A stretch of 64,000 bases of DNA, taken from Chondrosia reniformis. Taxonomy: Eukaryota > Porifera > Demospongiae > Chondrillida > Chondrillidae. The stretch lies in contig OX359191.1 in NCBI GenBank assembly GCA_947172415.1, positions 2,232,001 through 2,296,000 of the forward strand, read 5' to 3'. This document shows, piece by piece, positions 26,201 through 41,200 of this stretch (positions are counted from its first letter, which is position 1; each line of letters begins with the position of its first letter). The position numbers and the translations under genes are program-made. The notes beneath the pieces were generated by a model, which saw only the letters and a program-made list of their open reading frames with translations, was not told the DNA's origin and did no database searches.

Positions 26201-29200
26201 GTAGCCTATTCCCTAGTTCAGAAAAAATAAATGACAATTTAGGCCTTATATGTGAAAAGAAGAAATGAAATTTGGAAATGGGCCTATTTCTGGGCTAACG
26301 TTGTAGAACATTGAAACATGTTTTGAATTTAGAACAGCATGCATACATACGTAAATGACTGCAAAAATCTAATGTATCCAAAAGTTGTTTTGTTGATAAT
26401 ACATGCCATGTTTTTTCAGCATTCCTACTTGGAGAGTATTACCTTATATATATTGCATAAATGACACTACCTGACAAAAACTTAATTGTAAATTATACTG
26501 GTTGATTACACAATTTTACTCACTCCATCCTTCATTGCCAATAGCTGTTACTGGTCTGATTCTGACATCATATTTGGTATCTTCTAAAAGATTTGTAATA
26601 GTGGTAAATGTACTGTTAATTTTGTGATCCAGATTTAACCAATCATCTGATCCAAATACTCTGTACTGAATTTCATAGTGTATTATTTCACTTTCAGTCA
26701 ATGGTTGAACCCATTGAACATAAAGAGATGGCTTATTACATGTTACAGTCCATCTGAATATAAGTTTAGATATTTGTCTCGCATCTATAAAGGAAGATGG
26801 CCTTAATATACCTAAGGGCATTAGGCATGATTAAAATGTACAAGTATATCAGATTATTAACAAAAGTAGTTCTATTTAGTCCTTATACACTAAGAACACT
26901 TATTAAATTATTGTTTTAACTCATTTCACTACATAAATCTCCTAAAAAAATGTAAGGTTGCTTATGTATGTGCGTATAAATTTATCCCCTCTTAAAATTA
27001 CCAAGTTTTGCATATGTACTAGTCCAATGACTATAAAAGCAAAGTGCTGGTCAGTTTAAATTTAAAAGTGAAATTAAAGTCAATGAGATCTATATTAGAA
27101 ATGTTTATACATGTAAAACAGCAGAATAGGTATAAATTATTAAGGTAGTTTTATATAAAGGAACAAATTTAACATTTTATTTGCCTTGTATGAGGCTGAA
27201 ATATTACATTCTTGACAACAAGGTCTGGTAGTTTTTAAATACAGTGTATGAATACATCAATTCCCCAAAAACACTACAATATCACATAATTCAAAGTAAT
27301 TTATAAACAAACCAAAGACACATGTTAACTCACCTAAACACACAACCCCAGCATCTCTTTTGTGGTTACAATAACTTGAATGTACTCCCCATACCGAATG
27401 GTAACATTCCCCAATACTATACTCTCTACCAGTACACTGAACATTGTCCAACCAAATAGGACCACTTCCTTCACCATAGTATGAGGATCGTCTAGCTAAG
27501 AGTGCATGAGAGTAGCCAAGTGTCCTGCAAACAGCATTAGCATCTTAGATATCCCAACTATTGTCACAGATGGTTCCCCAAACATCATTAAAGTATATTT
27601 CCACTTTTCCCTCATTGGGATGAGTGCCACCAGATAATCTGACAGTTAATCTGCTACCTACATAATGTTGAAAAGTGACATGTACGTATATACAGATTAT
27701 TGTATTAAAACTGTAAAATCTCTATAAATATAATCAATTCAATTCAGTTTAATTATTTTCACTGGGGAGTCTATTAGCAAAAGAGGCTACGTACTTCACA
27801 GAGGACCAGACATACACATATGTAGTAGAGGAAATGTATTACAATTACCTTAACTTCAAAGGTATGTACGTATATAACCTTACATAGTTTCCATCAAGAA
27901 GTACAAGTTTACATATAAAATTTCTAAAACATGTTACACAAAACTCCATGCATGTTCTTATATGTCAAAGAGCTTAACACATACAGACACACTTGATCTA
28001 CATACAAGTCATGGTCTTACTAGAACACATCACACCAGCATCAAAAATATGACTACAGTGTGATGATGTTGTAAATCCAACATGATTACAATCAGTTAAG
28101 TTACTCTCTATTCCTGTACAAGAGAGACCAGACATCCACACTGGACCACTTCCTGCTCCATAGTAAGCTGATGTTCTGTATTGCATTGCAAATGAATATC
28201 CCAGCATTCTACAGACTACATTAGCATCTCTGATGTCCCATCCTTCATCACACACTGTACCCCAAGTGTTGTTGTAGTAGACCTCCACTCTCCCTTCATG
28301 TGATGGAACACCAACATTATTGATCAGTCTAACTGATATTAATTGATCTACAGTGATAATAATTAGTAAACCAAATTTTCTTCTTAAAACGTACTATATA
28401 TGTATATATTATTCACCATTTAAACTAAATGATCTAAATATGTACGTATTTTTTGTTTTGGAATTCCTGGACTTTATAATCTTACTTGTACATTCAACTC
28501 CAAAGTCATGATACAGACTGCTATCACACAATGTACTCCAACCAGAGTTATAGCATTCTGCTATACTAGATTCTGTTCCACTACAATAAGGCTTATAAAG
28601 TGAAGTATTTCCATTTCCTCCTCCAAACTGTCCTGGTCCCCAAGCTTTAGTAGCAAAGGAATATCCAAGCATCCTGCAGACAACATTAGAATCTCTGATA
28701 TCCCAGTCTGACATTTCACCACAAACTGATCCCCAAGTATTGCTGTAGTACAACTCAACTCGTCCTTCATTTGGTTGAATACCACCAACTAGCCTAGCCT
28801 TTATTTTATCTATTGAATCATAAATAAAGTTTCATTATTATGTTTATTCAGTTAAGTATGACACTAACAATTACTAACCTGTATAGCAAACAACCCCTGC
28901 ATCACGGGAATGTGAAAAGTAGTAATATTGACCATATAAACTTGTTGTGTAAGTACTACAATCAGCAATATTCTTTTCAGATCCTAAACAATTCAGAAAG
29001 CCAAACCAAAAAGGTCCCCTCCCACTTCCAAACCCAAGAGAAGAGGCTTTCCCTGCCTGGAGAGCAAATTCATATCCAAGCATTCTGCAGATTACATTTG
29101 CATCTCTAATATCCCATGATCGATCAATGATTGTTCCCCATTCTCCATTCACATTCAGCTCAACTCTTCCCTCAGCTAAATGTGATCCATCAACAAGTCT

Positions 29201-32200
29201 GACTAGGATATTGTTCTTTGAAGTGTAAGGATCTATAGGTCATTATGCAGATATATCATAGAGTACGGTGGTACTCTATAGTAGGGATGGCCAGGAAAAA
29301 AAATGGCCGCCCTATGTAATGTATGGTGTCATGTGCATGGTAAAAAGCACTCGTCGTGAAGGAGCGCTCGAATTGTAATAGAATTCTAAACAAAAATATA
29401 AGTTACCCAAACTTCAGAGATAACCATTAAATAAGCGGAAGACCAGCAGCAAACGAAAAAAACAAATCTTGAAAAATTCCTCACTTTCTCGGTCTTATTA
29501 TTATTATTCTTTTTATTCTTTCTTTTCTTGAGCTACCGCTCGTGTCGAAGGAAATAACTTATTCCCGTTGATACAAATCGTACCAAATCGAACCTAAACT
29601 AGGGAATAGGCTACACTAGGTTTGAACGCGTTCTACACGAAGCATGTTTTTTCTGAAGGTGTTAAGAGTGGGACCTTTTCGGACGCCATTTTGTAATTAA
29701 GATTTCTGGGTTTTCTGCTCTCTCTCTCTCTCTTTGCAAATTTATCGCCAAGAGAACACTTACAAAATAAATTTTAACAAATAATATTAAGAAAAAAGGG
29801 GCAAAATAAAAACATTTTAAAAAATGAAATTAGAAGTAGGGATGGCCCATGCAACAAATGACAAACACATCTGGAAAAAGTAGCAAAACAAGACAGTGAC
29901 CATGTGATAAGGCATACTGAAATTTAAGTGACTTAACCATACACATCACTTCTATGTTGGGGCGCACCATCCCTACTTCAGCTATCATAATCCTGGTGCG
30001 CCCAAACATAGAAGTGATGTGTATGGTTAAGTCACTTAAATTTCAGTATGCCTTATCACATGGTCACTGTCTTGTTTCGCTACTTTTTCCAGATGTGTTT
30101 GTCATTTGTTGCATGGGCCATCCCTACTTCTAATCTAATTTTTAAAATGTTTTTATTTATATATATCTACTTTATTGCTTAAACAAACACATTTTATGTA
30201 TTACTAAATATAGATATCTGGTCATAAAGCCCATAAAACACTAAAGTCAAATCTAGACTTACCAAAGCATTTAACACCAATATTCTGATTGTATTCACAA
30301 CTTTGCTCAAACCATCCACCATGTACACATTCTGTAATACTTGTCTCCTGTCCATTGCACTGTATACTATTCAACCAACGCACCTTACTGCTATTGCTTA
30401 CTCCATAAAAGTATGAAGACTGAGTTTCCACAGCATACAGGTAGCCAAGCATCTTGCAGATCACATGTGCATCTCTAATATCCCAACCATTGAAAGGGCA
30501 GACTGTTCCCCATGTATTATTGTAATATACTTCCACTCTACCTTCAGCAGGAGCAGTTCCACCAGCTAACCTCACCTTTACATCAATGGGAACCTCTAAA
30601 GTTAGACAAAAAATTTATATGCATACTATATATGCATGTACAGTAATCATTAAATTGCTTAGTATGATGCAGGATAACTTTTCATCTACATTTATAATTA
30701 ACAGATTCAATGATAACAAAATCAGTGCAATCCAAAAAAGGTGATCCATTATATTAGGGGCATTTAGATATCCTGTCATCAGATTGGTCAAGCATGTGTA
30801 TTTATTCCACCCTTTGCTCATTGTGCTCCTCAGGAGACATGAGTGGTGGGGTATAACCTAGAGTCAAATGATGAGACATCACCTGCAGATTACAGAGGCT
30901 TCAGATCTAAAACTTATATAGTATTAGTAGTATTTGTATGCCTGAAGAAGCCTGTGACTGGTGTTATGTTGCATTGAATTGTTAAGAAAGTGACTTCACT
31001 GCTGTCCTCGATCCAATATATATAACTCAACTTTGGACTGAATTATAATACGGTGTTGATATGTACGTATGTCTTGTGGAACCACAGATACAGACAGATG
31101 TAGTCTATAACATAGTTTGTAGTCTAACTGTGAGTGTAAGTTTTTAGTCTTAGAGTAGTAGAGGTTATTTTGTGCTCAACCACTCTGTTGTAACTTGGGC
31201 GTGCTACTTACATTTTATCTTATTTTATCATTTTATATACCTAAATCTCCATGTTTCTTAGGTAAGTGGATTTTCATTTATTTGATGCAAAGAGTGTAAC
31301 CCACATTTGGATAAAGTGGTCACTTCAATCCAGTCTATACAAAAAGCAAAACTACATTATTCTTGTATTATAAGCCTAATATACCATGCTCCAAAGGTAC
31401 CACCTATCCAAGATATATCTCTTCCTCTTTAATTCTCTCTCTGTACATACTTGTTATATAATTCAAATTGGCCAGTTTTTGACTCAAGATTAGTCATTTA
31501 TATATGCTCACCTGAACACACAACTCCTGCATCTTGAGAATGTCCCCTGCTGCAGTAGCTTGGAAGGATTCTAGTCAGATAGGAATTTTGCACACAGTCA
31601 ATAAGATTGTCATCCATTACTCCACATTGAATGTTATACAGCCAAACTGGACCTATTCCTTCACCAAAATATGCTGCATTTGTAGCATTCAAAGCTCCAT
31701 AATATCCCAACATTTTGCACACTGCATTGGCATCAAGCATATCCCATTTATAGTCACACACTGTTCCCCATGTGCTGTTGATGAGTACTTCTACTCTACC
31801 CTCAGAAGGTCTTCTACCTCCGACTAGTCTTGTTTTCAGACTGGGTACTTGTGGAAATGGCATATACGTAATTTATTTCAATGGTTTTACTTTTTTAATA
31901 TATAAATATACATGCATGATTATTCGATGCATTAAATATAGTCAAAGTATATATATTTCAGTATATATACACTTCAAAAATAATCACTACTACAAACATT
32001 ATGTGCAATCAATGCATAAATTTCGGTATATGCCATACACTTCAAAGATAAAAATGAGGTGAAATTATTGCTATAGGATTGCAAAATAAAGGACAATCAC
32101 AACTTACTTAAACAAACTACTCCAGCATCCTTTGCATGTCCACCAGTACAGTATTGACTTTGTCCCCATCCATATCTAGAGGATCTGTAACATGATGCAA

Positions 32201-35200
32201 TATTAGACTCTGTGCCACTACAACCTACATAGGTCAACCAAATGGGTCCCCTTCCTTCCCCAAAGACATCAGATGAAGCACGAAGAGCACTGGAGTGCCC
32301 CAGCATGTTACAGATTACTTTGGCATCATTAATGTCCCATCCACGGTCACATACTGTCCCCCACTCTCCTGCAAAGTATACTTCTACTCTTCCTTCACCT
32401 GAATGTGAACCACCAGCTAGTCTGACAGTAACATTGGATAATCCATTGTAATATGAATCTATTAAATAAATAATAAATGATAATTTTAATATTATGGCAC
32501 GTATTTAATCAACTATTATATGGAAGATGCATTTCAAATCAAATCACTCACTATAGCACACCACTGCTGCATCTTTATCATGTCCACAGTGACTTACACC
32601 AAGTCCACGGTGTGAACAATAAGCAAGATTTCTCTCAGAACCATCACAATTCACATTTTCCATCCAAACAGGACCATTTCCCTCTCCAAAATATGCTGAT
32701 GATCTAGCTCTTACAGCATAACTGTATCCAAGCATTCTACAGACTACATTAGCATCTCTGATGTCCCATCCTTCATCACACACTGTACCCCAAGTGTTGT
32801 TGAAGTAGACCTCCACTCTACCTTCAGCAGGGTGACTGCCATTAGCGAGCCTTACAGATATAGACAGTGGATATGCTGTGTGTAATAAAGAAAAGTTAAA
32901 ATGTGACTTCTATTTAAGTGAAACTAGTGCTCTGATTTATATCATGACTCAAATGAAAGCAAAAAACTAATACTACGTATCTGCCTTGAATAGGGTGCAT
33001 ATATATCATTGTAATGAAGGCTCTGAATTGAATCCTCCCACCTAAATAGCAATTTTCCTTACCTGAACATATGGCTGCAGCTGTAGAACTTGTTGATGAG
33101 TAATAATCTTGAAAGGTGCAATCATAAATGTCATTTTCTGTACCACTACATCCAAAGCTATATGCAACACTATACCAAGAGCCAGATCCATATATTCCAC
33201 TGCCACTCCTGGCATATATAGCATAAGGATATCCAAGCATTTTACAGATCACTTGAGCATCCCTGAGGTCCCAACCTGATGAGTATATTGCACCATACAA
33301 GCCAGTATTAGGATTGTACATTTCCACTCTCCCCTCAGCTGAATGTTGGCCATCAACTAGTCTGACATACCGTGTCAGTGCGTATTCTGAGTGGATATAT
33401 ATAGAATTAAAATCATGTAGTAAATAATAACTATTATACATACTTATGCATGAGCCAACTTAAGGACTCACAAAGAAGAAGAAGAGAAAGATTCCCGAGA
33501 TCAAGAAGACAAAGATTAATTCCCAAGATCAAGAAGAAGACAAAAATTCCCAAGATCAAGAAGACAAAAATTACCAAGATCAAGAAAAAGACAAAGATTT
33601 CCAGGGTCACACAGGATAAAGGGTGGAATTCCCAGAATCAGCTGTCTGGTTTAGCAGAAAAGATTAATTTAATACAGGAAGTGAAGTAAATCTTACACAT
33701 TTGCTTTCTTTGTTGCCAGTGGTAGTAGTCCCTGAAGAATAATTCACAAAATCCTTCACCAGTTTAGCCATTTCATCTCAGGTTGTTTTAATGCCATCCA
33801 TGACAATGGGGTATTTATCAGTAATAACCTCAGACGTCTATCAAAATATAATTACTTGGCCTCAGGACCGCCTCAGCCTCATATTATATATATTTCGATT
33901 ATAGTCCTTGTCTCTGAGCTATAACTATTACATATATATATATAGACAGATAAATAGATATATAGATTTTTTGTTTTTCAACTCTTCCAATGAGTTTGGA
34001 CTGAAAAGTGAAGGCTTTGCATTTGAACAAAATCTTACCTGTACATGCAACACCAACATCTCTATTATGTCCACATTCCTGTTGACCCCATCCATTGTGA
34101 CTGCATTCTGAGATGTTTGATTCATTCCCTGAACATTGTAAATTAGATAACCAGACAGGTCCAGCTCCTTCTCCAAAGAAAGCAGCAGACTTTGCATCAA
34201 CAGCATGATGGAATCCAAGCATTCTACAGATTACATGAGCATCTTTGATGTCCCATCCTTCATCACAGATTGTACCCCAAGTGTTGTTGTAGTACACAGC
34301 TACCCGTCCAATTGCATGGTATGTTGAATTTATTAGCTTTATAACAGAATCCTTGTATTCTTTTCCTGTATAAATACAATAAAATATATCAAATCTATAC
34401 TGGAAAAATTTTAAACGAATTTTCAATAGTTGATGCGCATGTAAATAACACATAGACTTTCACATTATTATATAGTTATCCTTTAATTCACAGATATAAG
34501 AAAAGTTCAAAAACCACAGTACTATAGTAGTGTATAAGAAATTAATTGCACAAAGCCTACTTACATGTGCAAAAGCCATGATAATTGATTATATCAATAT
34601 CACTAATCATTTCAAAGAATCAGCCAGTTACTGATATATATATATAAAGCCTATTTATCTCGGCTGTGGAGACAGCAGTCCTATTAAAATAGTAAGCTAC
34701 TATTATTCATACGTATATTTATCACAGGCTTTGTGTATATAAATAATTCCCTTTTCATTAAGAGTTCTTAATCTCACTATTTCCTTCACTCAATCTCAGG
34801 GTCACTGATGAAAGGCACAAGACATATAGACCAGTGAAAACAGCAAACAAAAACTTATATATTATACCTGGGACCAGGGTTACATGTATATATGTGCCTT
34901 CATTTTGTAACTTGTATTAAAATATTACATCATAAACCTCAAACCTCAAACCTCATGCTACACACGTTCATATACGTACGTAGGTAAAAGGGTAAAAAGG
35001 TACTAATTCAGCAAGCACTATTCAGCCATAATATATCATAGAGTGGTTAGTCAAACAACATGTGAATGTCAATGTATATATAATGCATATTGATGGAGTA
35101 AAGGTTCATTGCTACATTATAATATATGATTGGTAAACCAGAAGAAGCCTACAGAAGAGGTTGTACGAGCACCGGCAGGCAGTGAAGAACTCTGACCGCA

Positions 35201-38200
35201 ACAATGGAATCGTATATAGTCCATGCATGGGACACAGGACACAGCATCAACTGGGAAGGAGTCTCCATCCTCAACAGGGAGACCCACCAATGGAGGAGAA
35301 GAGTAATAGAGGCAATACACTTCCAGAGATCTTCACCAAGAACTGTTAATCTGGATGGTGGCCTGATCCTAAGTGACCTGTGGAAGCCCTTTATCTGATT
35401 ACATGTATTTTAACAGCATTCCACCATATGACAACATAGTGCATCATTTTCCCCACATAAATTGTTTTTTTAAAGTGCTGTCTCTCAAGTGTAATTAATG
35501 TTTTTATTCTTATCAATCATTGGCTGAGGAAGGTCTACGGTCCAAAGCGTTCCAATAATTGTTCAAGTTTCACTCTACTGTGATAAAATGCTCAACTAGT
35601 ATTTACCAGTCATATATATATATATATATATATACCTATTGTAAGGACTCACTTAAACACACAACCCCAGCATCTCTACTGTGGTTACAAGCACTCGAAT
35701 AAACTCCCCACCCAGAATGGTAACATTCCCCAATCATGTTTTCTTCACCAGTACACTGAACATTGTCCAACCAAATAGGACCACTTCCTTCTCCATAGTA
35801 TGAGGATCGTCTAGCTAAGAGTGCATGAGAGTAGCCAAGTGTCCTGCAAACAGCATTAGCATCATAGATATCCCAACTATTGTCACAGATGGTTCCCCAA
35901 GTGTTGTTAAAATATACTTCCACTCTTCCTTCATTTGGTTGAGTTCCACCAGACAATCTGACAGGTAAGGTGTGACCTGGAACATTGATACATAAGGAAA
36001 TGATATATATATATATATATATTTACAAATTTAAGAGATCCAAGTGACTATGTAATATTAAAATTACAATCAAGTACTAGCTACACAGTGCAAGTTACAA
36101 ATTTAAAGAGATCCAAGTGACCCCTAGGATAATCAGTATTTTAAACAGTACAAGACTTTAGTCACACTAGTACTGTTGCAGGCTTTGAAATCCTCAACTA
36201 CTGCATAGAGAGTAGTAGTTGATACAGATCATCCAATTGCAAGGTAGAACACATGGCCTACCAATTACCTTTTCACACCTTAGTATAGACTGAAGATGAT
36301 GCATCTGCATGCCATATATCAACAAAGGCTTCAGTATTAAAGGGGTCTCAGCTAATAACCACAGCAGATTTGATTTGCCTTGTGAGGGAGCTAAGAACAC
36401 CGACGGTTGGTTGCATGCATTGGCATAATCAACAGGGTTAGAGACCATTTTGTAACTTGTACACAAGGGACATAAAAGGCCAAGGCCTTTATATACGTAT
36501 ATGATGTCCCTTGTGTACAAGTTACAAAATGGTCTCTAACCCTGTTGATTATGCCAATGCATGCAACCAACCGTCGGTGTTCTTAGCTCCCTCACAAGGC
36601 AAATCAAATCTGCTGTGGTTATTAGCTGAGACCCCTTTAATACTGAAGCCTTTGTTGATATATGGCATGCAGATGCATCATCTTCAGTCTATACTAAGGT
36701 GTGAAAAGGTAATTGGTAGGCCATGTGTTCTACCTTGCAATTGGATGATCTGTATCAACTACTACTCTCTATGCAGTAGTTGAGGATTTCAAAGCCTGCA
36801 ACAGTACTAGTGTGACTAAAGTCTTGTACTGTTTAAAATACTGATTATCCTAGGGGTCACTTGGATCTCTTTAAATTTGTAACTTGCACTGTGTAGCTAG
36901 TACTTGATTGTAATTTTAATATTACATAGTCACTTGGATCTCTTAAATTTGTAACTTGTACTGTGTAGTACTTGATTGTAATTTAATATTTTATATATTT
37001 GCTAGTAACTTGCACTGTGTAGTGTACTTGAGTGTAATTAGCTAACAAAGTATTTCACTATACTTATAGACATTCGCTATAAGCAATTTCGTTACTGTAT
37101 GTAGTACACATGGAAAACGTACTAACATGGATAAGAATAAAGCCTAGTTGAAAGTCAGCAATATGAATTTACTAATTCTGGACGTTTCGACCCAGAGGTC
37201 TTCATGCATCAGCAATATATGAGGAGTGGGAATACAATTCAGTATAAATAGGAAATTAGTAAATTCATGTTGCTGACACTCAACAAAGCTTTATTCTCGT
37301 AATGATCGCAACAAACACTCCTAATTCCTACACATGGACAAGTAAAAATATTAACAGATAAGTAAGAAGAGAAGACAGAGCTTAAATTACCAAAGTAATA
37401 CGGTCGACCAAACGAATCCAGTCTTTCGCATCAATATAGGAACAACTCTGCCTCAAACTTGACGGGAACGTATACAAAAATGCTTTATCTAACCTTCGCT
37501 ACAACTCGCCTGTTCGGTAGCTCCTTCTCGTAGGAGAGCGTCGACTTGTCATAGCCGTTCTCGAAGGATGAACTTCTTTAGCAACGAGTCGGTGACGTTT
37601 ACGCAACGTCACATGATTCACAAAATGTGTGTACGGAGCGACATACGAAGGTGTTGGTGACGCATTAGAAAAACATCACAATACATCACCAGCTTGCGCA
37701 ATCGTAACTTTGAATTCTTCATTATATCTTGATTATTTTGCTCATTTAATTAAGCAAAACTTCGCCAGACGTTTCTTATACACATGTACCATGATGTATG
37801 TTGATTTCACAGTTATCTGACAAATTGAAATTTTTTATTAATATAACACATTGTTTGCATATAAATTTCCCATAGGTTTTCTATAGTCCTATGGCCTTTT
37901 ATATGCAGACTTTGTCCTCTGTTTTCTAACAAACGGAGACCTGAATAAAAAATCCCTTCTTTTAAAATGAGTTTTATACCCTAAACTTTATGATGATATG
38001 CCCATTTTGTTTCTAAGTCCTTTCTTGGAGCCATATGAATTAATTAATTATATTATATTATATTATTTATATTATATTAGATTACCTTAGTATATTGTAA
38101 CTTGTACTGTATATATATATATAGGGAGAGCACTACTTGCATGCAGAAATAAAATATATACAGATTAATACCTGGTAATATAAAGGAACAAGAAATGCAT

Positions 38201-41200
38201 GGCTTGGCCCCTTAGTACAAAAATAAAAATTAATAGTATTGTCTTCTGTCAACATGTCCTTTATAATGCATTCATTCTATATACAGTACAAGTTACAATA
38301 TACTAAGGTAATCTAATATAATTACAAATAAATAAAAGTTACAAATTTAAAGAGATCCAAGTGACCCATAGGATAATCAGTATTTTAAACAGTACAAGAC
38401 TTTAGTCATACTGTTGCAGGCTTTGAAATCCTCAACTACTGCATAGAGAGTAGTAGTTGATACAGATCATCCAAGGTAGAACACAATTTTGATTACTAAT
38501 TGATGAAGATGGGATTTTTGGAGAGTTAGAGTGGCCAAAATTAAAGCATTTTAGATCCAAGCTTTTTGAATGGGAGGTTTAAATGACTCTCAACAACGCA
38601 ACTAAAGATAGATTGATCTCCTGCTGCTGCGGAGACATGGGTACTTTCGATCGCACGCTCTTTCCCTACTATCCACAGGTGCTGTCTTCAGCTAGATCGT
38701 CTCTGAGCTAATGTAGCGTCCGTGTACATCCTCGCTGTATTACAACTGTCCTATAGGACATTCTTAGTCTGTTGGATTCTTTGTCTTACGGTAATGAAAG
38801 CTTTCTTTGTCTTGGCATTGCACCATTGCATCACACTGGGAACTACGGCAAGCGCAAGCGGCGCCGGCCATTGAACGGCTCCACTGGACCAGCCATGACC
38901 AGTGGCCGCAGACATTCCCTGGGGCACATTTTTGCCTCGAAATTACATCACAATTCTGCGCAGGAGGACGTTTTGCGCTACCATGACGAATAGATGTACA
39001 AACGCATATTAATAAGGATAGTGCTATTTAGGTGCTATACTCAAACCCTGATTTCCTTTATGAATAAGATTTAGGGAATTAAATTGAACAATAAAGATAA
39101 ATTGATAAGTTTTGATGTCAAGAGCCTATTCACAAAATTAAACACTGATCTATGCTGATACAAATCATCAGGATAAATATTCCCAAAACCAATTGTTGAC
39201 TATATAAGAACCCCAACCCTTGCATCGATCTTTCTACTGTCATGGAACTGACAAAACTATGTCACTTCCATAACATACATCCTGTACAATGATGAGTTCA
39301 TACAATCAACATCTGGATTCAACCATTATATAATATGTATATACTATTATTTCCCTAAAACGTGTATATTGCTTTTTACATTTTAAATGTTGATCAACTT
39401 ACCTAAACATACTACACCAACATCATTACTATGACTACAATGTGATGATGTTGTAAAACCATCATGGTAACAGTTGGCTACGTTATTTTCTCTTCCTGTA
39501 CAAGAGAGTCCAGTCATCCAAACTGGACCACTTCCTGCTCCATAGTAAGCCGAAGTTCTGTATTGCATTGCAAATGAATATCCCAGCATTCTACAGACTA
39601 CATTAGCATCTCTGATGTCCCATCCTTCATCACACACTGTACCCCAAGTGTTGTTGTAGTAGACCTCCACTCTACCTTTATTTGAAGATGAGTCATCATT
39701 ATTGATCAATCTAACTGATACAATCTGATCTGTAATATAGACATAGAAAAGCAGGGTAACAATGTATTTTGTACGTATATTAGAGATACAATGTCTTAAG
39801 ATAATGAACTTGTAACCAATGTAAGTGCAACCTATAAAACAATCATATTCTACATACATATAAAGTAGCTTCACTTTAACTTCCCCAATAAATAGTGCTA
39901 TCCTTTTTCCACTGTGTGGTATAACTATTTTATCATAATATAAAAGTATCAGTGAATAAGCACATAAACTTTAAACTTTATCCACTAAACTTGTTCCCAA
40001 ACTATATAATGATAATGTCACAGTTTACAAGAACTTCTTAATAGAATTCTTACTGTGAATTATCCTTAGTTCTCAATCTTTGCAATATAATTAAAAACTT
40101 ACTTGTACACTCAACTCCAAAATCACGACGCAAACTGCTACTGCAAGTTATACCCCATCCAGAGTTGGTGCATTCTGATATGCTTACTTCTGTACCACTA
40201 CAGTGAGGCCTATAAATGGATGTACCATTTCCTTCTCCAAACTGTCCTGGTCCCCAGGTTCTAGTAGCAAAGGAATATCCAAGCATCCTGCATACTGCAT
40301 TGGCATCTCTGATATTCCATTCCCAACTGTAACTACACACTGACCCCCAAGCACTGTTGTAGTACAACTCAACTCGTCCTTCATTTGGTTGAATACCACC
40401 AACTAGCCTAGCCTTTATTTTATCTAATGAATCATAAATAAAGTTTCACTATTATGTTTATTCAGTTAAGTATGACACTAACAATTACTAACCTGCATAG
40501 CAAACAACCCCTGCATCACGGGAATGTGAAAAGTAGTAATATTGAGCATATAAACTTGTTATGTAAGTATCACAATCAGCAATACTCTTTTCAGCTCCTA
40601 AACAATTCAGAAAGCCAAACCAAAAAGGTCCCCTCCCACTTCCAAACCCAAGAGAAGAGGCTTTCCCTGCCTGGAGAGCAAATTCATATCCAAGCATTCT
40701 GCAGATTACATTTGCATCTCTAATATCCCATGATCGATCAATGATTGTTCCCCATTCTCCATTCACATTCAGCTCAACTCTTCCCTCAGCTAAATGTGAT
40801 CCATCAACAAGTCTGACTAGGATATTGTTCTTTGAAGTGTAAGGATCTATAGGTCGTTATGCAGATATATATATCTACTTTATTCTTTAAACAAACACAT
40901 TTTATGTATTACTAAATAACATATATATAGATATCTGGTCATAAAGCCCATAAAACATTAAAGTCAAATCTAGACTTACCAAAGCATTTAACACCAATAT
41001 CCTGATTGTATTCACAACTATGCTCAAACCATCCACCATGTATACATTCTGTAATACTTGTCTCCTGTCCATTGCACTGTATATTATTCAACCAACGCAC
41101 CTTACTGCTATTGCTTACTCCATAAAAGTATGAAGACTGAGTTTCCACAGCATACAGGTAGCCAAGCATCTTGCAGATCACATGTGCATCTCTTATATCC

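Noticed and set aside
33450-33689. Lys/Arg-rich plus-strand ORF
   Set aside because: It is the translation of a purine-rich minisatellite in an intron.
34320-34440. Second signal-peptide start for block B as a separate gene
   Set aside because: No Met-plus-hydrophobic exon with a phase-1 donor was found upstream of B1; its acceptor fits an internal exon better.
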